Source of the DNA: Campylobacter sp. CCS1377
Lineage (GTDB): Bacteria; Campylobacterota; Campylobacteria; Campylobacterales; Campylobacteraceae
Reading direction: 5' to 3'
NCBI RefSeq assembly: GCF_040008265.1
Contig: NZ_CP155620.1
Span: forward strand, 1,550,001-1,614,000
DNA length: 64,000 nucleotides
In this document: positions 59,929 to 64,000 of the stretch, piece after piece
How the letters are laid out: every line of letters starts with the position of its first letter
Position numbering within the stretch: the stretch's first letter is position 1
Position numbers and translations under genes: made by a program
The notes under the pieces: model-generated
Seen by the model: the letters and a program-made list of their open reading frames with translations, nothing else
What the model was told of the DNA's origin: nothing
Database searches by the model: none

Positions 59929-61028
59929 TAATATTTATGCTCCTCTATAATGGTTTTTGCAAGCCTTGCAATAGCAATAATTAAAACTAAAATCATAAAA
60001 ATAGTCGCTATATTATACAATTTATTAGGATAAGCTGCACTCTCTGGCTTAGTAGGACTTTGCACAATTACAAGCTGTTTAATCTTTCTCATTGCCTCTA
60101 TCCTAGTAGTTTCATAGGTTTGCAAAGCTGTTGTATAAGCATTTTGTGCAAATTCAGCTTCAGTCATTAAATCTTGATACTGCGCAGCAAGATTATTAAG
60201 CTTTTTAGAGGCATTTGAAGAAGAAATTTTAGCACTTTCCTTTTCGAGTTGTTTTTTAAGTGCTGAAATTTCAGCTTTAAGACCTACGATTTGTGGAGCT
60301 TTTTCATTCATATAACTCAACATTGTAGAAAGCTCAGCTTCCTTTTGTGCTATAGAGCTTTCAATTTGAGTCGCCAATGTCGCCTTGGCTTCAGCTTGCT
60401 TAAGCGGATCAAAAACACCGTATTTGTTTTGGAATTTAATCAAATCCGCTTTTACTTTTTGCAATCTTTCTTTAAAATTATTGAGTTCTTTTTCCGCAAA
60501 AGCCATTTGATCCCTTGCAGCTTTGTGAGAAATTTCATTGATGAATTTTTCGCTTTCTTCCATAATAGTTTTTGCTATTAAATAAGAAGATTCTGGAGTA
60601 AAGCCCTCTACATCAACGATTAAAAGTCCTGTTTTATCATCGACTTTGATTTTAACCCTGCTTTGATAATATTTTAAAAAACTTTCCAAAGAACTAGAGT
60701 CATAAATTCTAAAAGGAAGATCGATTTTTTGTTCTTGGTAAAGTTGTCGTAATTTGATTTTTTTATCTAAAATTTTTAACATATCAATCGAGCCAATATA
60801 AGCTTGAAGATATTTAATATCTTCATTAGTGCTTGAAGTACTAGAAAGCAAAGAAATGAGTCCACTGGTTTGAAGATTATTCCCACTGGTTGATCTTACA
60901 CCCAAGCTAAGTGTGGTTACATAGCGATCTGCAGCAATAAATAAATAATACAAACACACTAAAATCATAACATACCAAACTGTTTTAAATGAAAGCAATG
61001 CGTTTAGTTTCTTTAACTTATTTTTCAT
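59928..61028 (-). CDS. kpsE: Capsule export inner-membrane protein KpsE
   Basis: KpsE is a polysaccharide co-polymerase-type adaptor between the inner-membrane transporter and KpsD. Residues about 15-32 form an N-terminal membrane helix (VWYVMILVCLYYLFIAA), and a C-terminal helix near residues 338-358 closes the protein. The periplasmic part has a long coiled coil (KELNNFKERLQKVKADLIKF, QIESSIAQKEAELSTMLSYM). A Pro-rich segment before the last helix (SPTKPESAAYPNK) is the family's PCP-like motif. The 366 residues are normal. Confidence 0.93.
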   Translation of the reverse strand: MKNKLKKLNALLSFKTVWYVMILVCLYYLFIAADRYVTTLSLGVRSTSGNNLQTSGLISLLSSTSSTNEDIKYLQAYIGSIDMLKILDKKIKLRQLYQEQKIDLPFRIYDSSSLESFLKYYQSRVKIKVDDKTGLLIVDVEGFTPESSYLIAKTIMEESEKFINEISHKAARDQMAFAEKELNNFKERLQKVKADLIKFQNKYGVFDPLKQAEAKATLATQIESSIAQKEAELSTMLSYMNEKAPQIVGLKAEISALKKQLEKESAKISSSNASKKLNNLAAQYQDLMTEAEFAQNAYTTALQTYETTRIEAMRKIKQLVIVQSPTKPESAAYPNKLYNIATIFMILVLIIAIARLAKTIIEEHKY

Positions 61029-61690
61029 TTACTCTTTCCTTGATATACGGCTATACCCTCATCGACATCATCATATACCGTTGCTTTTCCATCTTTCATG
61101 AAAATAATTTTATCACACCATTCTTTAATTTCGGCCACATTGTGCGAAACCATAATCACCTTTGAACGACTTAATCTCTCTTTATAAAGTTTAACACTTT
61201 TTGCCCTAAATTTTGGATCGCCGACTGCTCCTGCTTCATCAATTAGATAATAATCAAAATCAAAAGCCATACTTAAACCAAAAGCTATCCTAGCACTCAT
61301 TCCTGAAGAATAATTTTTCATAGGTTCATCAAAAAATTTACCAAGCTCAGCAAAATCTTGCACAAATTCCACTTTCTCCTTAATAGCCTCGCCCTTATAA
61401 CCATAAACCCTAGCTACAAATTTTACATTGTCTCTAGCACTCAAAGAACCTTGAAAAGCTCCGCTTAAACCCAAAGGCCAAGAGAGTTTTTTGTTGGTAA
61501 TAATTTTTCCTTTATCAGGAAGTTCAGCACCGCTTAAAAGTTTCATAAGAGTTGATTTTCCTGCACCATTGCCGCCCATTAAGCCAATACTACAATTTTC
61601 AGGAAATTCAAAAGTAAAATCCTTAAAAACATAATGCCTAGAACCATTAAATAGCGGATAAGATTTACTTAAATTTAAAATTTTAATCAT
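61025..61690 (-). CDS. kpsT: Capsule ABC transporter ATP-binding protein KpsT
   Basis: This is the ATPase of the capsule exporter. Walker A is GGNGAGKSTL near residue 39, the signature YSSGMSARIAFGLSMA near residue 127, and Walker B is DYYLIDEAGAVGD near residue 147, followed by VSHN. The 221 residues are typical of KpsT. It overlaps both kpsM and kpsE by four bases. Confidence 0.95.
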   Translation of the reverse strand: MIKILNLSKSYPLFNGSRHYVFKDFTFEFPENCSIGLMGGNGAGKSTLMKLLSGAELPDKGKIITNKKLSWPLGLSGAFQGSLSARDNVKFVARVYGYKGEAIKEKVEFVQDFAELGKFFDEPMKNYSSGMSARIAFGLSMAFDFDYYLIDEAGAVGDPKFRAKSVKLYKERLSRSKVIMVSHNVAEIKEWCDKIIFMKDGKATVYDDVDEGIAVYQGKSK

Positions 61691-62469
61691 GATTTTCTAG
61701 CCGCCGTTAATGCTTGTCTATTGTGATAATACGCCACTAAAGATATAAAAAGCAATATAGTAATGCAATACATAGGATAAATATAGCTATATTCATCTTG
61801 CAAGGGATAATTATCAAAAAAATTATATCTTAATAGCTCCATAACATGAAGCAAGGGATTATAATAAAACACATCAAGCAAGGGTCTTGGCATAAGCCAA
61901 GTGGGGAAAATCACCCCAGAACCCCAATAAAACACTATACTAAAATAATTCAAAAGTGTTTTTAAAGGCTCGAAAAAAAAAGCTATCATTGCAAAACTCA
62001 TACCCAAAACAAAGCCTGAACAAATAAGCAAAAACAAAGAAAACATCACATCTAAAAAATGTCTTGGAAAAACATCGATCTTAAAAAACCAACCTGCTAA
62101 AAACAACACACAAACAAAAATCACAAAATAAATACAAAATTCCAAACAAGTTCTAGAAATAAATACATGTATAGGCTTTACAGGTTTATAAGCAAATAAA
62201 GATAAATTCGCACCAATACCATTCATAAGCTGAGTAACAATACTTCTAAACATAAAATAAGGCACAATTCCCACAACCAAAAACATAAAAATAGAAATTC
62301 CTTGTGGCATTACTTGATGATGATATTCTCTTATTACGGTTACGATAGCTGTGATTGTCAATACAACACTCATAGGCTCGCCCACAACCCAAAAATATCC
62401 CAAATGTCTATTATTGCCAAATCTAGTTTTTAGCTCTCTAAAAAAAAGTGCATAAATTACATTAAACAT
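61687..62469 (-). CDS. kpsM: Capsule ABC transporter permease KpsM
   Basis: The product has 260 residues, an inner-membrane permease of the ABC-2 polysaccharide export type. It opens with a cytoplasmic amphipathic segment (YALFFRELKTRFGNNRHLGY), then six helices including VVGIVPYFMFRSIV. It ends with a re-entrant region (SGVIFPTWLMPRPLLDVFYY) and a final helix. It is the first gene of kpsMTEDF, reading leftwards. Confidence 0.95.
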   Translation of the reverse strand: MFNVIYALFFRELKTRFGNNRHLGYFWVVGEPMSVVLTITAIVTVIREYHHQVMPQGISIFMFLVVGIVPYFMFRSIVTQLMNGIGANLSLFAYKPVKPIHVFISRTCLEFCIYFVIFVCVLFLAGWFFKIDVFPRHFLDVMFSLFLLICSGFVLGMSFAMIAFFFEPLKTLLNYFSIVFYWGSGVIFPTWLMPRPLLDVFYYNPLLHVMELLRYNFFDNYPLQDEYSYIYPMYCITILLFISLVAYYHNRQALTAARKS

Positions 62470-62507
62470 TCAACTTCCATAATTTATAGTTTAAATTAAA
62501 ACTAAAA

Positions 62508-62933
62508 TCATAACTCATTTTTTTTAACAAAATCTTGGTAAAATTCAAGTTTTTTTGTAAGCATTAGGCTATTATCTGTGAATTTTACATATTCAATTTC
62601 TAAAGCAAATGTCGTGCCACCCAAAAGCTTTGCAAAAGGAAATTTTTTATAATAAATTTGAATTTGCATTTCATTGGCTTTACAAAAATTTGCTTTGATT
62701 TGCACGCCTTGCAAAAAAGCTATTGTACTTTCTTTGGCGATATTTACCGCAACTTTTGACTCTTTAAAAGCCAGTTTTATATGCTTTGTATCTTCATGTG
62801 AAGCGATAATTAAAGCCAAATTTCTTTCATCAAAAGCATAAAAAGCATTAGCGATATAAACACCTTTTTCATCTCTCATAGCCCAGCTTAAAAGCTTACA
62901 AGAGGCGATAAATTTTTTAATTCTTTCGTCCAT
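62508..62933 (-). CDS. FMN-binding split-barrel-like protein
   Basis: The product has 141 residues and shows the pattern of pyridoxamine-phosphate-oxidase-like split barrels of the YhbP type: IKKFIASCKLLSWAMRDEKG, NAFYAFDERNLALIIASHED, THKHIKLAF-like and VAVNIAKESTIAFLQGVQIK. Such proteins bind FMN or other flavins, but no reaction is assigned. The position before kpsM matches the C. jejuni gene remembered as Cj1449c, so it marks the right boundary of the capsule locus. The start ATG at 62933 leaves 81 bases to the divergent gene at 63015. Confidence 0.75.
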   Translation of the reverse strand: MDERIKKFIASCKLLSWAMRDEKGVYIANAFYAFDERNLALIIASHEDTKHIKLAFKESKVAVNIAKESTIAFLQGVQIKANFCKANEMQIQIYYKKFPFAKLLGGTTFALEIEYVKFTDNSLMLTKKLEFYQDFVKKNEL

Positions 62934-63014
62934 AGATAAAATTATACTCTTATAAATTTAAGAAAAATAAAAAAATGTCGATTTGCAAAAAATGATAAAT
63001 TTCAAGGAGTTTTT

Positions 63015-63572
63015 ATGCAAGTTGATATCAGTAAAAATCAAAATTTTTCAATGGACTATACCACAAAAAGTGGCAAGCATCTAAGCCTTGCAATGTATGA
63101 TAATCAAAGTATTAATTATAATAACAACGAAGAAGGCAAAACCCTAAATTTAAAAAGACAATACGGTTTTAGCTTTAGCTTTGAAGGTTCTAAACTTACG
63201 CAAAATGAACTTGATGAAATTAAAAACGCTATGGAAGAGATCAAGCCTTTGATGCAAGAATTCCTTGCAAATTCTAAGGTTGGGGAATTAAACCCTAAAG
63301 AACTTATCACTTCAGCAATGCAAATGGCAGATGTTTTACCAACTCCAAAAGATGAAAATCATAAAAATGCCATTATGAATAACTTCACCAATAAACTTAA
63401 TAATCTCATTAAAGAAAACCAAAGTCCTGATACAAACGCAAATACCTCTATGTTAGAAGATAGCAAAAAATTGATCGAAGAAATTTTAGAGCAAATGAAA
63501 AAACAGCTTGAAAAACAAATGGAGCAACAAAACGAGGATAAAAATTCAAATTCCTTAAATCTTTATGCCTAA
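63015..63572 (+). CDS. Conserved hypothetical protein (Cj1450-like)
   Basis: A 185-residue, highly polar protein without signal peptide. The N-terminal 60 residues are beta-rich (MDYTTKSGKHLSLAMYDNQS, RQYGFSFSFEGSKLTQNE). The rest is helical, with a Lys/Glu/Gln-rich coiled coil near the C-terminus (KKLIEEILEQMKKQLEKQME). It resembles C. jejuni Cj1450, often labelled ATP/GTP-binding, but no P-loop is visible here. AAGGAG lies upstream of the ATG. A good terminator follows. Confidence 0.82.
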   Translation: MQVDISKNQNFSMDYTTKSGKHLSLAMYDNQSINYNNNEEGKTLNLKRQYGFSFSFEGSKLTQNELDEIKNAMEEIKPLMQEFLANSKVGELNPKELITSAMQMADVLPTPKDENHKNAIMNNFTNKLNNLIKENQSPDTNANTSMLEDSKKLIEEILEQMKKQLEKQMEQQNEDKNSNSLNLYA

Positions 63573-63573
63573 T

Positions 63574-63598
63574 TTAAAGAGTTTTTATAACTCTTTAA
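63574..63598 (+). terminator. Intrinsic terminator after the 63015 gene
   Basis: Perfect 10-bp arms TTAAAGAGTT / AACTCTTTAA with a five-base loop start just past the stop codon and are followed shortly by TTTTT. Confidence 0.65.
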
Positions 63599-63599
63599 G

Positions 63600-63605
63600 T
63601 ATAAT
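63600..63605 (+). promoter_or_regulatory. Likely -10 element for dut
   Basis: TATAAT lies 30 bases upstream of the dut ATG, immediately after the terminator hairpin. AAAGG precedes the start. Confidence 0.55.
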
Positions 63606-63634
63606 TTTTGATAAAAGACTTCAAAGGCTAAAAA

Positions 63635-64000
63635 ATGACAAATATTCAAATTCTAGAAAATATGCTTACCCTTCAGCAAAAATTAAATGATGAAACCAAT
63701 GGCGTGGGCTGGGAAGATGGCTATACTAAAGAAGGTAAATTGATCAGTTTTCGTCGTTGTATTTATATGGAATGTGCAGAACTCATCGAATCTTTTGCTT
63801 GGAAACATTGGAAAAATATCAGCGCACCTACAAATTGGGATAATGTTTGTATAGAAATTGTCGATATTTGGCATTTTATCTTAAGTCTCTTACTTGAAGA
63901 ATACAAGGCAAAACACATCACAGACAAAAATTTAATCGCACAAGATCTTGCCTCAGTCAGCCTTTTTAACGACTTTTGTAAAGAAAAAAGCAAGCCAAGC
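63635..64000 (+). CDS. dut: Dimeric dUTPase (partial, 3' end outside window)
   Basis: The first 122 residues are present. The all-alpha dimeric dUTPase/dUTP pyrophosphatase family motifs are visible: YMECAELIESFAWKHWK (ExxE-type metal ligands) near residue 45 and EIVDIWHFIL (ExxD) near residue 77. It hydrolyses dUTP to dUMP and pyrophosphate, keeping uracil out of DNA. This is the Campylobacter dimeric type, not the trimeric form of E. coli. The reading frame is open to the end of the window. Confidence 0.9.
   Translation, partial: MTNIQILENMLTLQQKLNDETNGVGWEDGYTKEGKLISFRRCIYMECAELIESFAWKHWKNISAPTNWDNVCIEIVDIWHFILSLLLEEYKAKHITDKNLIAQDLASVSLFNDFCKEKSKPS

Noticed and set aside
63015-63572. ATP/GTP-binding function for the Cj1450-like protein
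   Set aside because: No GxxxxGK[ST] motif or other nucleotide-binding signature is visible in this copy.
1-64000. CRISPR arrays, tRNA or rRNA genes, insertion sequences
   Set aside because: No regular spacer-repeat array, cloverleaf or rRNA segment, and no transposase was recognised by eye. Without a covariance-model search small RNAs could be missed.

Overview
The window is chromosomal DNA of a Campylobacter in the jejuni/coli group. The evidence is the very AT-rich sequence, short tightly packed genes, AAGGA-type ribosome sites, poly-G contingency tracts, and a recognisable gene set: fliQ-murB, gltA, bioB, topA, kgtP, mutY, carB, tupABC, and a group 2/3 capsule locus with kpsMTED-F. Gene order departs from what I remember of C. 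jejuni NCTC 11168: the topA, kgtP-mutY, carB and thiL-truD blocks lie side by side, and nothing separates murB from the following periplasmic-protein gene. That makes C. coli or a divergent lineage likely, but this rests on memory and is inference.

Positions 1-26261 are mainly core genes: flagellar export (fliQ), peptidoglycan (murB), CysQ phosphatase, citrate synthase, a CPA2 antiporter, biotin synthase, topoisomerase I, a radical SAM/SPASM protein, alpha-ketoglutarate permease, MutY, a short Sua5-like protein, CarB, RsmD, ThiL, TruD, a DcuC-like carrier, Pgi, GalU, the tungstate ABC transporter TupABC and a small HTH regulator.

Positions 26262-31014 are an accessory patch: an intact two-domain glycosyltransferase, then a GT8-like gene broken by a G10 tract plus a second lesion, then decayed membrane-protein genes. 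Positions 31176-35600 hold a 5-oxoprolinase operon (pxpA, YcsG-like NRAMP-fold transporter, pxpB, pxpC, DUF1445 protein), the same gene families as the Bacillus ycsFGI-kip cluster. A DMT exporter closes it.

Positions 36621-62469 are the capsule locus. Its left edge is decayed: a frameshifted single-unit KpsC-like gene, a frameshifted membrane protein gene and an hddC remnant. Then comes one long minus-strand operon with overlapping or nearly abutting genes. From its promoter side it carries a TagF-like polymerase, two GT4 glycosyltransferases, a second TagF-like polymerase, GDP-heptose dehydratase and reductase, hddA-gmhA2-hddC, and a five-gene cassette (GDPD-like protein, HAD-kinase fusion, class II aldolase, double nucleotidyltransferase, large putative transferase). 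The combination predicts a heptose- or deoxyheptose-containing, phosphodiester-linked (teichoic-acid-like) capsule. The HAD-kinase gene carries a G9 tract exactly between its two domains, so slippage should switch off the kinase while sparing the phosphatase. kpsC is inverted relative to the rest and carries a 78-bp exact in-frame internal repeat. kpsF-kpsD-kpsE-kpsT-kpsM complete the export machinery.

Positions 62508-64000 return to core genes: an FMN split-barrel-like protein, a conserved hypothetical gene and the start of dut.
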